Assembly (NCBI RefSeq): GCF_022700675.1
Contig: NZ_CP062182.1
Span: 1,054,001-1,118,000, forward strand
Direction: 5' to 3'
Length of the DNA: 64,000 bases
Origin: Acinetobacter sp. ASP199
Lineage (GTDB): Bacteria; Pseudomonadota; Gammaproteobacteria; Pseudomonadales; Moraxellaceae
Shown here one piece after another: positions 46,832 through 56,744 of the stretch. Position 1 is the stretch's first letter, and every line of letters starts with the position of its first letter. The position numbers were made by a program, and so were the translations under genes. Below the pieces are notes generated by a model. The model saw nothing but the letters and a program-made list of their open reading frames with translations, had not been told where the DNA came from and made no database searches.

Positions 46832-47794
46832 GTGATTTGGGGCATGAAAAAAGAACAAAACAAGGATCGATCGCACATAAATACTCAGCTTGAACAGCAG
46901 ATTGCCAGCTATGCTCCCAATATTGAAAAATTTCTTAAAGAAATAAATGCCATTGTCTTGGATAAACATGCACAAACTCGACTGGCACTGTGTTGCCTGA
47001 TTGCCGGTGGACACGTTCTGTTTGAGGATTTACCTGGTTTAGGTAAGACCACATTGGCAAGCAGTCTGTCTCATCTTGCCGGTTTAAAGTTTCAACGGAT
47101 TCAGTTTACCAATGACATGCTGGCCAGCGATGTGATTGGCATCAACATGTTTAATCAGAAAGAACATCAGTTTGAGTTTAAGCAGGGTCCAATTTTTACC
47201 CAGATTCTTCTGGCTGATGAAATTAACCGTTGTAGTCCAAAAACGCAAAGTGCTTTGCTGGAAGCCATGGAAGAAGGGTTTGCCACCGTTGATGGTATTC
47301 GCTATGCATTACCTAAACCATTCTGGGTGATTGCAACGCAAAATCCGTTATTCCAGAGCGGAACCTATGCTTTGCCTGAGTCTCAATTGGACCGCTTCTT
47401 AATGCGTTTGTCTTTAGGCTATCCATCACGCCATGCAGAAAAACTGTTGTTACAGCAAGAATCCCGCTTTGCCCTGATTGCGACCTTGATACATGTGTTC
47501 CGTGAAGAACAGATTTTAGAACTGCAGCGACTGGTTAATCAGATTTATATCAGTGAACCTATACAGGAATATTTGCTGGATCTGGCTGAAGAAACCCGAA
47601 AAAACCGTTATGGATTATCAACGCGCGGCTTATTGGCATTAAAACGTGCCGCTCAGGCACATGCCTTGATTGAGAATCGTGCTTTTGTTACACCGGATGA
47701 TGTGCAGGCTGTGTTTGTGGCAGTTGCTTCGCATCGTTTAGGATTGAGTGAGGCAGAAACCTTACATGTTATGCAGCAAGTGGCGATAAGCTAG
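46832..47794 (+). CDS. MoxR-family AAA+ ATPase
   Basis: 320 residues from GTG 46832 (behind AGGGTGG); ATG 46844 is an alternative. Motifs are Walker A DLPGLGKTT, Walker B ILLADEINR, sensor 1 WVIATQNPLFQSGTYALPESQLDRF and the C-terminal lid with YGLSTRGLLALKRAAQA. MoxR ATPases act as chaperones or activators of partner proteins, often those containing von Willebrand or DUF58 domains. The DUF58 gene follows 10 bp downstream in the same operon. Confidence 0.93.
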   Translation: MIWGMKKEQNKDRSHINTQLEQQIASYAPNIEKFLKEINAIVLDKHAQTRLALCCLIAGGHVLFEDLPGLGKTTLASSLSHLAGLKFQRIQFTNDMLASDVIGINMFNQKEHQFEFKQGPIFTQILLADEINRCSPKTQSALLEAMEEGFATVDGIRYALPKPFWVIATQNPLFQSGTYALPESQLDRFLMRLSLGYPSRHAEKLLLQQESRFALIATLIHVFREEQILELQRLVNQIYISEPIQEYLLDLAEETRKNRYGLSTRGLLALKRAAQAHALIENRAFVTPDDVQAVFVAVASHRLGLSEAETLHVMQQVAIS

Positions 47795-47804
47795 GAGCCA
47801 GATC

Positions 47805-48710
47805 TTGGGGAAGTTTTGGCAGAACTGGCTAAGTAAACGCTTTCAGTTTGTACAGCAAAAACAGCTTTCACAACGTGATGTGCTGGTCTTTATCTATCAG
47901 CAGGGTTATCTGTATCTGGTCCTTATTTTTATCACCTTTATTGCAGGTGTAAATTATGCCAATAACCTGATTCTAGGGTTTTGTTTTCTAATCAGTGCTG
48001 TTCTGTGTATCAGTTTTTATCTGACCTTCAAACAGCTGCATGGCTTAAGTATCGAATTACTGACAGATGAAGTCGGGCAGGTGGGACATGATCTGAATCT
48101 GCATTTTCATTTTCAGCAACCGGTCGCACAATCACGATACCTGTATATTCAGGTAGATGAGCAGCTTTATAAGGTGTTAGTCAATCAGACCAAGCAAAAA
48201 TTCAGTCTTTCCTTTTATGCTGAACAGCGTGGAAAATTTGTTTATCCGGCAATCCAGATTTATTCAGTCTATCCCTTTGGATTGGTGAGAGCCTGGACCT
48301 ATCTTTATCACCAGCGCTTTGCATGGGTGGCTCCGAAAGCCCAGTATTCAACTGCTGAAAATAAGCAGCATTTGCCAAGTTTTGACCCGGAAATGGATGA
48401 GTTTCGAGAACTACGAAGTTACCAGGCAGGAGAATCACTACAAGCCGTTTCCTGGAAACAGGTGGCGCGTGGGCAGGGCTTGTATATTAAAGTCTTTGAA
48501 CAGTATCAGAACCAGCACAGTATCGAGATTCATTATGCACATATGCCAAGCCCATCGCATGAAGAAAAGCTGGAATGGATGATGGGGCTGGTCGAACAAT
48601 GTGAGCAGCAGCAATTGGCGTATAGCCTGCATTTGCCCCATACGGAACTGGCTTCAGGATACGGAGCTGAACAGATGCAGCAAGCCAAATTTTTACTGGC
48701 AAAGGCTTAA
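47805..48710 (+). CDS. DUF58 domain protein
   Basis: 301 residues from TTG 47805, preceded by GGAG at 47795-47798. Two membrane helices lie near residues 33-70, followed by a cytoplasmic or periplasmic beta-rich part. The DUF58 signature is LRSYQAGESLQAVSWKQVAR, including the conserved Y-x-x-G and W-K. Such proteins are regularly encoded between moxR and a transglutaminase-like gene, as here, and the three probably form one complex at the inner membrane. Molecular function unknown. Confidence 0.88.
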   Translation: MGKFWQNWLSKRFQFVQQKQLSQRDVLVFIYQQGYLYLVLIFITFIAGVNYANNLILGFCFLISAVLCISFYLTFKQLHGLSIELLTDEVGQVGHDLNLHFHFQQPVAQSRYLYIQVDEQLYKVLVNQTKQKFSLSFYAEQRGKFVYPAIQIYSVYPFGLVRAWTYLYHQRFAWVAPKAQYSTAENKQHLPSFDPEMDEFRELRSYQAGESLQAVSWKQVARGQGLYIKVFEQYQNQHSIEIHYAHMPSPSHEEKLEWMMGLVEQCEQQQLAYSLHLPHTELASGYGAEQMQQAKFLLAKA

Positions 48711-48720
48711 GGGGATAAAC

Positions 48721-50730
48721 ATGATACATGCAAATATCCGCACCGCCATTTTGCTCAGTCTCAGTTTGATTCTGGCTGTACAGGTAAGTTATCTGCCTGC
48801 AGGACTCAGCATCATCTTTGCCCTGATGCTGGTATTGCTCTGGTTGAATCTTAGAAAGCAAAATACTTTTCCTAAAAAATGGACCCTGTTGCTGACAGTC
48901 GTAGCTCTTGCTGTTATTTATTTTACCCATCAAAGCTTTTTGGGCGTGGATGCCGGTGTTGCTGTGCTATCCACGTTCTTATTTGCCAAAGCTTTTGAAA
49001 CCCGTACTAAACGTGACCTGATTATTTTATTTAATTTTTCCCTGTTTGTGGCGGCGAGTACTTTCCTGTATAGCCAGTCTTTTATTATGGCTTTTGGAAT
49101 TCTGCTGTGCTTACTAAGCTGTCTCATTGGCCTATATCGTATTCAGGTAAGTGAATTTGAACAGGATGTTCAAGCTCAAGAGAGGGCATTAAGACAAGAT
49201 GCCAAACATGTTGGCAAATTTATATTCTATGCTCTGCCATTTTTTGTCTTGTTATTTATCTTCTTTCCACGTTTGCCGCCGATGTGGCATATTCCCATTC
49301 CTGAAAACAAAGGGGTCACCGGGATTAGTGACACTATGTCTCCGGGGGATATTGCCGAGTTATCGCAGTCCAGCGCATTAGCATTTCGAATTATAGGTGA
49401 TATAAGTAAACTACCTCCGCGTGCAGAATTATACTGGCGTGCCTTGGTATTGGATGAATATGATGGTCAAACCTGGACCAGTAGTGCAGTCAATCAACAG
49501 CCACAACTCCGCCAACAGAGTGATCAGGTCCCATTAGCAGCGGGTTGGGATTATCAGTATCTGGCTTCAGATCCGTCCGTACTCTGGGTGATGGGATTGG
49601 AGAAATCAGTCCCTTTAGAGCGTCGTTATTATAACCGTTATGATTGGGGGATTGTGCCACGCCGTCTGACCCAGCGAGTGGAACCCATTCAGCTACGCTG
49701 GATTGGAACAGAAGTAGAGCAGCCCAATTTAAATGCTAACTATCTGCAATATATGAATACCCGAACGCCTGCTCAGTATGATTCTCAAACTCAGGCACTG
49801 GCAGCAAGTTTAGTTAAACAGAGTAATAATAGCCCTCAGCGCTATATTCAGAATGTATTGAACTGGTATCGACAGAATAATTTTGTTTATACCTTAACCC
49901 CAGGAACTTTAGGCCAAAACCGGGTGGATGAATTTCTATTTAATACGCGCCGCGGTTTCTGTGAGCATTACGCATCCAGTTTTGTCATGCTGATGCGTTA
50001 TGCAGGAATACCGGCACGTGTAGTCACAGGGTATCAAGGTGGTTCCTTGGCGCCAGATGGTAAGAGTTGGGAGGTACGCCAGATGGATGCGCATGCCTGG
50101 ACAGAAGTCTGGGTAAATCAACAATGGCAGCGGATTGATCCGACAGCAATTATTGCCCCACAACGCATCGATAACGGTATGCAAAACTTGATGTCTGAAA
50201 ATGCCACAGTTTTAGGTGAAGGTAGAGCATGGACAGCGCAGCAATATCAGTGGATGACCAAATTGCGGATCTGGAGTGACTATGCCAGTTATCAGTGGCA
50301 AAGTAAGGTAGTAGGCTATGATGCAGATTCACAACGCAGCTGGATGTCTAAACTTGGTTTGAAATCTACTTATGCAGCCGTGTGGATACTTATCATAGGT
50401 ATTGCATTTCTGATCGTATCTTATTTCTTATGGATTTATATTCAAAAGCGAAAACAGAATTCACCATTTGAACAAGCTATAGACCAACTGAATCGTTCGC
50501 TACTTGTTCAGATGCGTAAGCAACCTGCAGAAACATTTAAACAGTGGATGATACGTATATCAGATACTTTGAGTTCAGATCAGGTGATGCCTTTTGATGA
50601 AGCCATAAAACTTTATGAGAAAAATCAATTTTCAGCTTATGGGTCTGATGAAAAGGATATTAATAAATTCAAGTACTTGCTTAAAAAATGTGCATATACA
50701 CTGAAAAATAAAGGAAAAAACTTGTCTTAG
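48721..50730 (+). CDS. TgpA-like membrane transglutaminase (DUF3488 family)
   Basis: 669 residues from ATG 48721. Residues 1-190 hold about six membrane helices (DUF3488). A large periplasmic transglutaminase-like domain follows, with the catalytic Cys in RRGFCEHYASSFVML, the His in DAHAWTEVWV and the Asp in RIDPTAII. A further membrane helix lies at ~560-580, with a cytoplasmic DUF4129-like tail. P. aeruginosa TgpA is an essential protein of this layout. It is the third gene of the moxR-DUF58-tgpA operon. Substrate unknown. Confidence 0.92.
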   Translation: MIHANIRTAILLSLSLILAVQVSYLPAGLSIIFALMLVLLWLNLRKQNTFPKKWTLLLTVVALAVIYFTHQSFLGVDAGVAVLSTFLFAKAFETRTKRDLIILFNFSLFVAASTFLYSQSFIMAFGILLCLLSCLIGLYRIQVSEFEQDVQAQERALRQDAKHVGKFIFYALPFFVLLFIFFPRLPPMWHIPIPENKGVTGISDTMSPGDIAELSQSSALAFRIIGDISKLPPRAELYWRALVLDEYDGQTWTSSAVNQQPQLRQQSDQVPLAAGWDYQYLASDPSVLWVMGLEKSVPLERRYYNRYDWGIVPRRLTQRVEPIQLRWIGTEVEQPNLNANYLQYMNTRTPAQYDSQTQALAASLVKQSNNSPQRYIQNVLNWYRQNNFVYTLTPGTLGQNRVDEFLFNTRRGFCEHYASSFVMLMRYAGIPARVVTGYQGGSLAPDGKSWEVRQMDAHAWTEVWVNQQWQRIDPTAIIAPQRIDNGMQNLMSENATVLGEGRAWTAQQYQWMTKLRIWSDYASYQWQSKVVGYDADSQRSWMSKLGLKSTYAAVWILIIGIAFLIVSYFLWIYIQKRKQNSPFEQAIDQLNRSLLVQMRKQPAETFKQWMIRISDTLSSDQVMPFDEAIKLYEKNQFSAYGSDEKDINKFKYLLKKCAYTLKNKGKNLS

Positions 50731-50748
50731 GATTTAAAAATTTATAAT
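50722..50748 (+). promoter_or_regulatory. Probable tRNA-Val promoter
   Basis: TTGTCT at 50722-50727 and a perfect TATAAT at 50743-50748 (15-bp spacer), followed by a GC-rich discriminator GCGTAGC just before the tRNA. It overlaps the last codons of the tgpA-like gene. Confidence 0.6.
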
Positions 50749-50762
50749 ATGCGTAGCATTCT

Positions 50763-50839
50763 AGGTGTATAGCTCAGTTGGTTAGAGCGCTACGTTGACA
50801 TCGTAGAGGTCTCCAGTTCGAGTCTGGATATACCTACCA
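50763..50839 (+). tRNA. tRNA-Val (anticodon GAC)
   Basis: 77 nt with a full cloverleaf. The acceptor stem AGGTGTA pairs with TATACCT (one G-U). The D arm contains AGCTCAGTTGGTTAGAGCGC. The anticodon stem CTACG/CGTAG encloses the loop TTGACAT, with anticodon GAC at 50797-50799. The T arm is CCAG-TTCGAGT-CTGG. The CCA end is encoded at 50837-50839. Confidence 0.97.
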
Positions 50840-51134
50840 AGATTTTAAAACCTTCTAAATATTATAATATTTTTTATTTTAAGCCTTTTTGTATCATCTA
50901 ATTTACTCATATAGAAATTTTCATTTTATTATTCTAATCTTGCTGCTCCTATCTAGGCATTAAGTTTTGCTATAGATCATTTTGGGGATGAAACCTTCAC
51001 CAAATTATAAAATATTATTAAAGCCTTACTTATTAGGAGCGATGATTTATTTTATCCTTGTGTATAATTTCATGTTTTTTAAGTTTTTCTTAAAATTTAA
51101 TTGTTTTTATCTATTTAATTCAAGGTAAATTAAT
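50840..51134. other. AT-rich non-coding stretch after tRNA-Val
   Basis: About 295 bp of strongly AT-rich DNA with no gene, recognisable repeat of the tRNA 3' end or clear terminator. Together with 52018-52250 and 53323-53481 it forms the unusual AT-rich spacer into which two insertion sequences have gone. Confidence 0.6.
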
Positions 51135-52017
51135 AGACCTCTTGCGAAAGTTGTTATTGCAAGTTGATTCGGTTTACCAGTGCAGCAATTAAGTTCATGC
51201 GTAAACCGAATCTTTTCCGTCTATTTCGATAGCGTTCACTTAAGATTCTAAATGTTTTCAATTGACTATTAATGTGTTCGATCACAACGCGTATTTTTCC
51301 AATCATTTTATTGTACTTTTTCTCAACTTCAAATAAAGGAAAATTCTTCTTTTTCTTAATGGGCATCAATAATTTAAAGCCATCTTGCTCTAATCCGTAG
51401 TACCCTAAATCAGTCATAACATATTCACAATGTTTGAATTTCTTAACCGTTTTCCTTGCCAATTTAATGTCATGCTGACTGCCATACGATATATCTAATC
51501 CTATGATTTGTTTACTCTTAGGATGGTAGATCACTTGGGCTTTAAGCGTATGTTTCTTCTTTTTACCACTATAGAACTTACTCTGATTTTTTTTTCGGGC
51601 GTTCTATTGAACATTCTGTCGCATCAATAATGACCCAGTTAAAGCGTTCGTCTGTTGTGGTAAGGCTTCGTTTTGGCAGAGTAAAACGTCTTGATCTCAT
51701 TAAGGCATCTTCAACCTTTTTAATGGTTCGGTTCACATTACTTTCAGCGATATGATAGTGTGCTGCTAACTCCAATTGAGTGCTATAATTTCGTAAGTAA
51801 TTGAGTGTTAATAACAATTGATCCTCTATAGCTAAAGTATGAGGACGGCCTGATTTCTTTTTGAGTGATTCTGCTTTTTCTAAAACCTCGACCATTTCGG
51901 TAAAAACTGCTCGAGGTACGCCAACCAAGCGCTTGAATTCAGAATCTGAAAAACGGTTTAAGTTCTGATATCTCATGAAATCTATATGGGGATGGTTTTT
52001 ACTTTCGCAAGAGATCT
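51135..52017 (-). mobile_element. IS5-family insertion sequence (883 bp)
   Basis: Terminal inverted repeats of 17 bp, AGACCTCTTGCGAAAGT on the left and AGATCTCTTGCGAAAGT (reverse strand) on the right, with one mismatch. A 3-bp target duplication, AAT, flanks it at 51132-51134 and 52018-52020. It encodes one transposase in two frames. The size and two-frame design fit the IS427/IS1031-like groups of IS5. Confidence 0.88.
51154..51976 (-). CDS. IS5-family transposase encoded in two overlapping frames
   Basis: Frame A runs from ATG 51976 to 51578 (132 residues): an N-terminal helix-turn-helix region (SNVNRTIKKVEDAL) and the first Asp in NWVIIDATECSIERP. Frame B continues to TAG/TAA at 51154 with the DIKLARK, MTDLGYYGLE (second Asp) and IEHINSQLKTFR (Glu) parts of the DDE core. 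The frames meet at a run of nine A residues on the coding strand (T-run 51587-51595). A net +1 shift there gives ...PKKNQSKFYSGKKKK... and one protein of about 270 residues. Either programmed slippage makes the full enzyme or the run has mutated. Confidence 0.85.
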
Positions 52018-52250
52018 AATAACTTTAAAGTAATAATTTAAAATATAAGAAGCATATATAAAATTTAACAAAATAATACATTAAAAGTACGCTTGGTTAA
52101 TATGTGATCATAAGTGTGAAATTTCTATTTAATTTAAATATTTTTCATCTTGTTTATTTTATTTATATATTTGATTTTAATGAATTTTGATCTTTTTTTC
52201 TTATTTGGTGTTTACTGTTTTAAAAATGAAAATTATAAATTTTTTTAAGA

Positions 52251-53322
52251 GGCGGATTCAAGCAGCAAGTGCAACAGTATAAAAACCAGCCATAACTTCA
52301 CTAGGCGTATACCAGCCTAGTGTTTTTCTAGGGCGATGATTGAGAGCAAATTCTATCTGCTCTATTTGTTCATTTGACACTTCATCAAACGAAGATGATT
52401 TTGGCAGATATTGCCTGATCAGACCATTGGTATTTTCATTTCTGGCTCGTTGAATCGACTTGTATGGATCTGCAAAGTACGTCTCTATCCCTGCTTCCGT
52501 TATCCGCCGGTGCTCGGAGAACTCCTTACCATTATCAAAGGTTACACTGTAGGCATGACTGCTGCGCAAACATGCTAAAGCACACGAAATCGTTTTAGTT
52601 GTGGTTCTAGTTTGTCCCAAATGAACGATATGTACATACAAGCTTTTGCGCTCAACCAGAGTTAATAATGCCCCCTTGTGATTCTTGCCTATCACGGTAT
52701 CACCTTCAAAATCACCTAGGCGTTGACGTTTCTCGACGACCTCATCGCGACAGTGAATACTTGTTCTATCAACGAGTTGGCCTCTACGGTCTGTATTTTT
52801 ATAACCTCGTTTACGATATTTCTTTTGATGCCTTAAATGAAGGTGGAGCTTACCACCTTTAGATTTATCTAGATAAACATACTGATAAATCCATTCATGT
52901 GAAGGCACATCAAGCCAACCTCGTTGTGTTAAAGCACCTGAAATTTGCTCAGGAGACCAATCTAAGCCAATCAGATAACGAATATAAACGAGAGCAAAAT
53001 CTGTCATTTGTGAAGAGGATCGATATCGTCTTTGACTTGAAAATTTCTCTGCCTGTTGAGCTCGATATCCACGTTTTCCAGTATTTCTTTTGATCTCACG
53101 ATAAAGGGTTGATCGAGAACGTCCAAGCTCCCTGGCAAGGGTAGAGATTGAAGATTTGCTTTTCAAAGCAGCATAAATTTCGTATCTTTCATCTTGAGAA
53201 AGTTGGGTGTATTGCTTCATTGGGTGCTTTCCAATTGCGAGTTGAAAAAAGTCTAATGATTTTAATACACCTAACTTTTTCAACTAACTACAAATATGTC
53301 GCACTTGGTATTTGAATCTGCG
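52251..53322 (-). mobile_element. IS30-family insertion sequence, copy A2 (1072 bp)
   Basis: Same element as 626-1697, in the opposite orientation, with the same end sequences and length. It has its own 3-bp target duplication, AGA, at 52248-52250 and 53323-53325. It inserted in AT-rich DNA 160 bp upstream of the malic enzyme gene. Confidence 0.92.
52258..53220 (-). CDS. IS30-family transposase (copy A2)
   Basis: 320 residues from ATG 53220, identical in protein sequence to the transposase at 728-1690 except for one residue: FDEVSNEQ here versus FDELSNEQ there (base 52380). All IS30 catalytic motifs (GDFEGDTVIG, FDNGKEFS, ENTNGLIRQY) are present. It is transcribed away from the malic enzyme gene. 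Confidence 0.93.
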   Translation of the reverse strand: MKQYTQLSQDERYEIYAALKSKSSISTLARELGRSRSTLYREIKRNTGKRGYRAQQAEKFSSQRRYRSSSQMTDFALVYIRYLIGLDWSPEQISGALTQRGWLDVPSHEWIYQYVYLDKSKGGKLHLHLRHQKKYRKRGYKNTDRRGQLVDRTSIHCRDEVVEKRQRLGDFEGDTVIGKNHKGALLTLVERKSLYVHIVHLGQTRTTTKTISCALACLRSSHAYSVTFDNGKEFSEHRRITEAGIETYFADPYKSIQRARNENTNGLIRQYLPKSSSFDEVSNEQIEQIEFALNHRPRKTLGWYTPSEVMAGFYTVALAA

Positions 53323-53481
53323 AGATCTTTGGAAAGAAATGATCAATTTTATGAAGTTTTTTTGTAAGACATTAATTTACTAAATACTCGTTTTATTAGT
53401 ATTAATTATTAAAATAGCTAAAATATCAGAAGTGGCGATAAGATAAAAATATATAACTTATTAAGATATTTTCAGAGATTT

Positions 53482-55209
53482 ATGTCAAATTCCAGAAGTG
53501 AGTCAAACAAAGTGACTAAAAGCCAGATAGAGAAACGTCCTCTTTATGTTCCATACGCAGGATATACGTTACTTGAGCTGCCTCTTCTAAATAAAGGTTC
53601 TGCTTTTACTGAAGAAGAACGAAAGAGTTTTAATTTACATGGGCTTCTCCCTCATGTGATTGAGTCTATTGAAGAACAAAGTCAGCGCTCTTATCAGCAA
53701 TACTGTTCTTTTAATGATGATATTAATAAGCACATTTATCTGCGTAACATTCAGGATACCAACGAAACGTTGTTTTATCATTTAATTGAAAATCATCTAA
53801 GTGAAATGATGCCAATTATTTATACGCCAACAGTAGGTGAGGCTTGTCAGCGCTTTTCAGATATCTATCGCCGACATCGTGGGATATTTATTTCCTATGC
53901 TGACCGTGATGGTATTGATCAGATCTTACATAACGTCAATCGTAGAAATGTCAAAGTTGTGGTGATTACAGATGGTGAGCGAATTTTAGGCTTGGGTGAC
54001 CAAGGGATTGGGGGAATGGGCATTCCGATTGGAAAATTAGCCTTATATACCGCATGCGGTGGTATTAGTCCGGCTTATACATTGCCGATTACGATAGATG
54101 TCGGAACCAATAATCAACAGCTATTAAATGACCCGATCTATATGGGCTGGCGTCAACTACGTATTAGTGGCGATGAATATTTTGATTTTGTTGATCAGGT
54201 CATTCAAGCCATTCAGAAAAGATGGCCAAATGTTCTGATTCAATTCGAGGATTTTGCCCAACATCATGCGATGCCACTATTAGAGAAATATCGTGATCAG
54301 GCATGCTGTTTTAATGATGATATTCAAGGGACGGCTGCAGTTGCAGTAGGTAGTCTGATTGCAGCATCACATGCATCTAATAAGCAACTGAAAGACCAAA
54401 CCGTGGCTTTCCTTGGAGCGGGTTCTGCAGGATGTGGTATTGCGGAGCAGATTGTTGCCCAGATGGTAGCAGAAGGATTAACGGATGCTCAGGCACGTAA
54501 ACGTGTTTTCATGGTGGATCGTTTTGGTCTGATTACAGAAAATCAGCCAAATCTTTTAGATTTCCAGCGAAAATTAGCTCAGGATCCAAAAAATATCGTC
54601 AAATGGGCAGATGCGGAAAGTACGATTTCATTACTTGATGTAGTGAAATTTGCGAAACCTACCGTTCTTATTGGTGTATCTGGACAGCCGGGCTTATTCA
54701 GTAAAGATGTCATTACAGCGATGGCTGAGCACTGTGAGCATCCGATTATTTTCCCATTGTCTAATCCAACTTCCAAAGTGGAAGCGGTTCCTTCAGATAT
54801 TATCCAGTGGACAGATGGGAAAGCATTAATTGCCACAGGTAGTCCATTTACACCCGTCAATTATCAGGGGGAGATTTATAACATTTCGCAATGTAATAAT
54901 TCCTATATTTTCCCTGGGATTGGATTGGGTGTAATTGCATCTGGAGCGAAGCGAGTGACCAATAATATGTTAATGGCCTCAAGCAATGCATTAGCTGAAT
55001 GCTCACCGAAATTGAAAGATCCGAAAGCAGATTTGTTGCCTGAATTGGATCAGATTCAGCAGATTTCCAAGGTGATTGCATTAAGAGTTGCGCAAGCGGC
55101 AATACAAGATGGGGTGGCTCCTCAGGCAACTATAGAAACGTTGAAAGAAGCAATTGAAGCGAATTTCTGGAAGCCTGAATATCGTCGATATGAGCGGGTT
55201 ACATTTTAA
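53482..55209 (+). CDS. maeA: NAD-dependent malic enzyme
   Basis: 575 residues, the long single-domain form. It decarboxylates L-malate to pyruvate with NAD. Key segments are [18 protein letters not shown] (malate site, Tyr), [25 protein letters not shown] (core [16 protein letters not shown]), [21 protein letters not shown] (metal-binding Asp residues) and the nucleotide fold [15 protein letters not shown]. Conserved Lys and Asp residues are present, so it looks active. IS30-A2 and AT-rich DNA lie upstream, so its promoter must be within about 155 bp. Confidence 0.95.
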   Translation: MSNSRSESNKVTKSQIEKRPLYVPYAGYTLLELPLLNKGSAFTEEERKSFNLHGLLPHVIESIEEQSQRSYQQYCSFNDDINKHIYLRNIQDTNETLFYHLIENHLSEMMPIIYTPTVGEACQRFSDIYRRHRGIFISYADRDGIDQILHNVNRRNVKVVVITDGERILGLGDQGIGGMGIPIGKLALYTACGGISPAYTLPITIDVGTNNQQLLNDPIYMGWRQLRISGDEYFDFVDQVIQAIQKRWPNVLIQFEDFAQHHAMPLLEKYRDQACCFNDDIQGTAAVAVGSLIAASHASNKQLKDQTVAFLGAGSAGCGIAEQIVAQMVAEGLTDAQARKRVFMVDRFGLITENQPNLLDFQRKLAQDPKNIVKWADAESTISLLDVVKFAKPTVLIGVSGQPGLFSKDVITAMAEHCEHPIIFPLSNPTSKVEAVPSDIIQWTDGKALIATGSPFTPVNYQGEIYNISQCNNSYIFPGIGLGVIASGAKRVTNNMLMASSNALAECSPKLKDPKADLLPELDQIQQISKVIALRVAQAAIQDGVAPQATIETLKEAIEANFWKPEYRRYERVTF

Positions 55210-55238
55210 TAGGTGATCAGATCACAGGATCTAGGCGC

Positions 55239-55275
55239 AAGGGTTTATAAGTAATATGCTTATAAACCCTTTTTT
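55239..55275 (+). terminator. Terminator after maeA
   Basis: AAGGGTTTATAAG, a 7-nt loop, CTTATAAACCCTT and a T-run. Confidence 0.92.
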
Positions 55276-55520
55276 GAGTAGACAAGACAAATATCTTCAT
55301 GAGCAATATTTTCTTGATTGATAATGTTTGCTACACAAAATGAATCGAGACAGATTTACATAGAATAATTTTATCTTTCATTATAAGTAGACTATTTTGA
55401 GTACAAAGGCATATGAAATCATCATAAAAACTTGTTATAAATTAAATATTACGAAAAAAACTAAATACTTCTACACCTTTTTAATTGAATATGCAGTTAA
55501 AAATCCTCGGAGATGTCCAT
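55276..55520. other. AT-rich intergenic region upstream of the export operon
   Basis: About 245 bp after the maeA terminator with no gene-like frame. It presumably carries the promoter of the adaptor-permease-ATPase operon. I could not single out one promoter among several AT-rich candidates. Confidence 0.45.
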
Positions 55521-56744
55521 GTGCGTATAGCTCGCTATAAAATTTTGATTGTTATATTACTGATTCTGATAGTGGGGTTTGTACTTTTTCGCTGGTGGAA
55601 AGGACCGGAATTACCGAGTTATACCTTAAAGGCGATGCCTCTAGTACAAAACGTAGTAGCAACAGGACGTGTAGCGACAGTATCCCGTGCTGAAATTGGC
55701 AGTGAGATTGCTGGTATAGTATTAGAACGACGCGTTCAGGAAGGTGATCAAGTTAAACCGGGCGACCTGCTGGTGGTACTAAAATCAGATGAATTGACTG
55801 TCCAAGTACGTCAGGCAGAAGTTGCACTGATCGAATTAGCCACAAGCCGACGTCCACAGGCCACAGCAGAATTAGCCTCGGCCAAAGCTCAACTTGAGCA
55901 GGCCAGCCGTGAAGCCAACCGTCGACGTAATGCCGAGCCAGGAATTCTTTCGGCTGAAGAAATTGAGCAGGCAGTCGAAGCAGAAAGGGTCGCACGCAAT
56001 AACTTTGAAACAGCACGACTCAAGGCAGCTGCACTGGCACAGGGACAGGTTGAAGAAGCTTCATTGCGTGAGCAGCTTGCAGTAGCTCAGGCTCAACTGG
56101 ACAAAACCAGAATTCGTGCAACGGTCGCAGGCACAGTACTGACTCGCGATGTAGAGCCGGGTGATCTGGTTCAGCCGGGACAGACCTTATTTACGATTGC
56201 AATTAATGGCAATACCGAAATTCGCGTGCCACTCGATGAACGTAATTTATCAAGACTGGCGTTACAGCAAAAAGCAACGGTGATTGCTGATGCCTATCCG
56301 GAGCAGACATTCCCTGCATGGATTAACTTTATTGCCCCAAGTATCGATCCGCAACGTGGAACAGTTGAGCTGAAACTTACTGTAGACCCGGTACCTGATT
56401 TCCTACGTCAGGATATGACGGTGTCAGTCAATGTAGAAACGGGTCGCCGCGAGCGAGCTTTAGCCATACCCAATGATGCGCTAACCGGTCTCAAAGGAGA
56501 TAAAGCTACGGTACTACTGGTACGCAATGGCAAGGTTCAACGTCAACAAGTGACTTTAGGCTTGCGTGGTCTGGATCGGGCTGAAGTAACTTCAGGTTTG
56601 AAAGAAGGCGATCAGGTACTGGCTAATCCGGATGCTTCTTTAGAAGATGACACACGAGTGCGGATAAAACCGCAAAATATCTTAATCCAAAATCCTGCCA
56701 ACCCGAGCAGTACTAAAAATGAAATACCGGTGAAACTCGATTGA
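55521..56744 (+). CDS. HlyD/MacA-family periplasmic adaptor of an ABC exporter
   Basis: 408 residues from GTG 55521, chosen because GGAG sits 8 bases upstream; ATG 55491 would add 10 residues without a good site. One N-terminal membrane helix (residues ~9-27) is followed by a lipoyl half-motif (VVATGRVATVSRAEIGSEIAG), a long alpha-helical hairpin (about 95-190, rich in Ala/Glu/Gln) and beta-barrel parts (RIRATVAGTVLTRDVEPGDLV). This is the adaptor plan of MacA-like tripartite exporters. Its stop overlaps the permease start (TTGA). Confidence 0.9.
   Translation: MRIARYKILIVILLILIVGFVLFRWWKGPELPSYTLKAMPLVQNVVATGRVATVSRAEIGSEIAGIVLERRVQEGDQVKPGDLLVVLKSDELTVQVRQAEVALIELATSRRPQATAELASAKAQLEQASREANRRRNAEPGILSAEEIEQAVEAERVARNNFETARLKAAALAQGQVEEASLREQLAVAQAQLDKTRIRATVAGTVLTRDVEPGDLVQPGQTLFTIAINGNTEIRVPLDERNLSRLALQQKATVIADAYPEQTFPAWINFIAPSIDPQRGTVELKLTVDPVPDFLRQDMTVSVNVETGRRERALAIPNDALTGLKGDKATVLLVRNGKVQRQQVTLGLRGLDRAEVTSGLKEGDQVLANPDASLEDDTRVRIKPQNILIQNPANPSSTKNEIPVKLD

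Noticed and set aside
50763..50839. An att-site duplication of the tRNA-Val 3' end
   Set aside because: No second copy of the tRNA 3' sequence was seen in the window, and no integrase gene is present.
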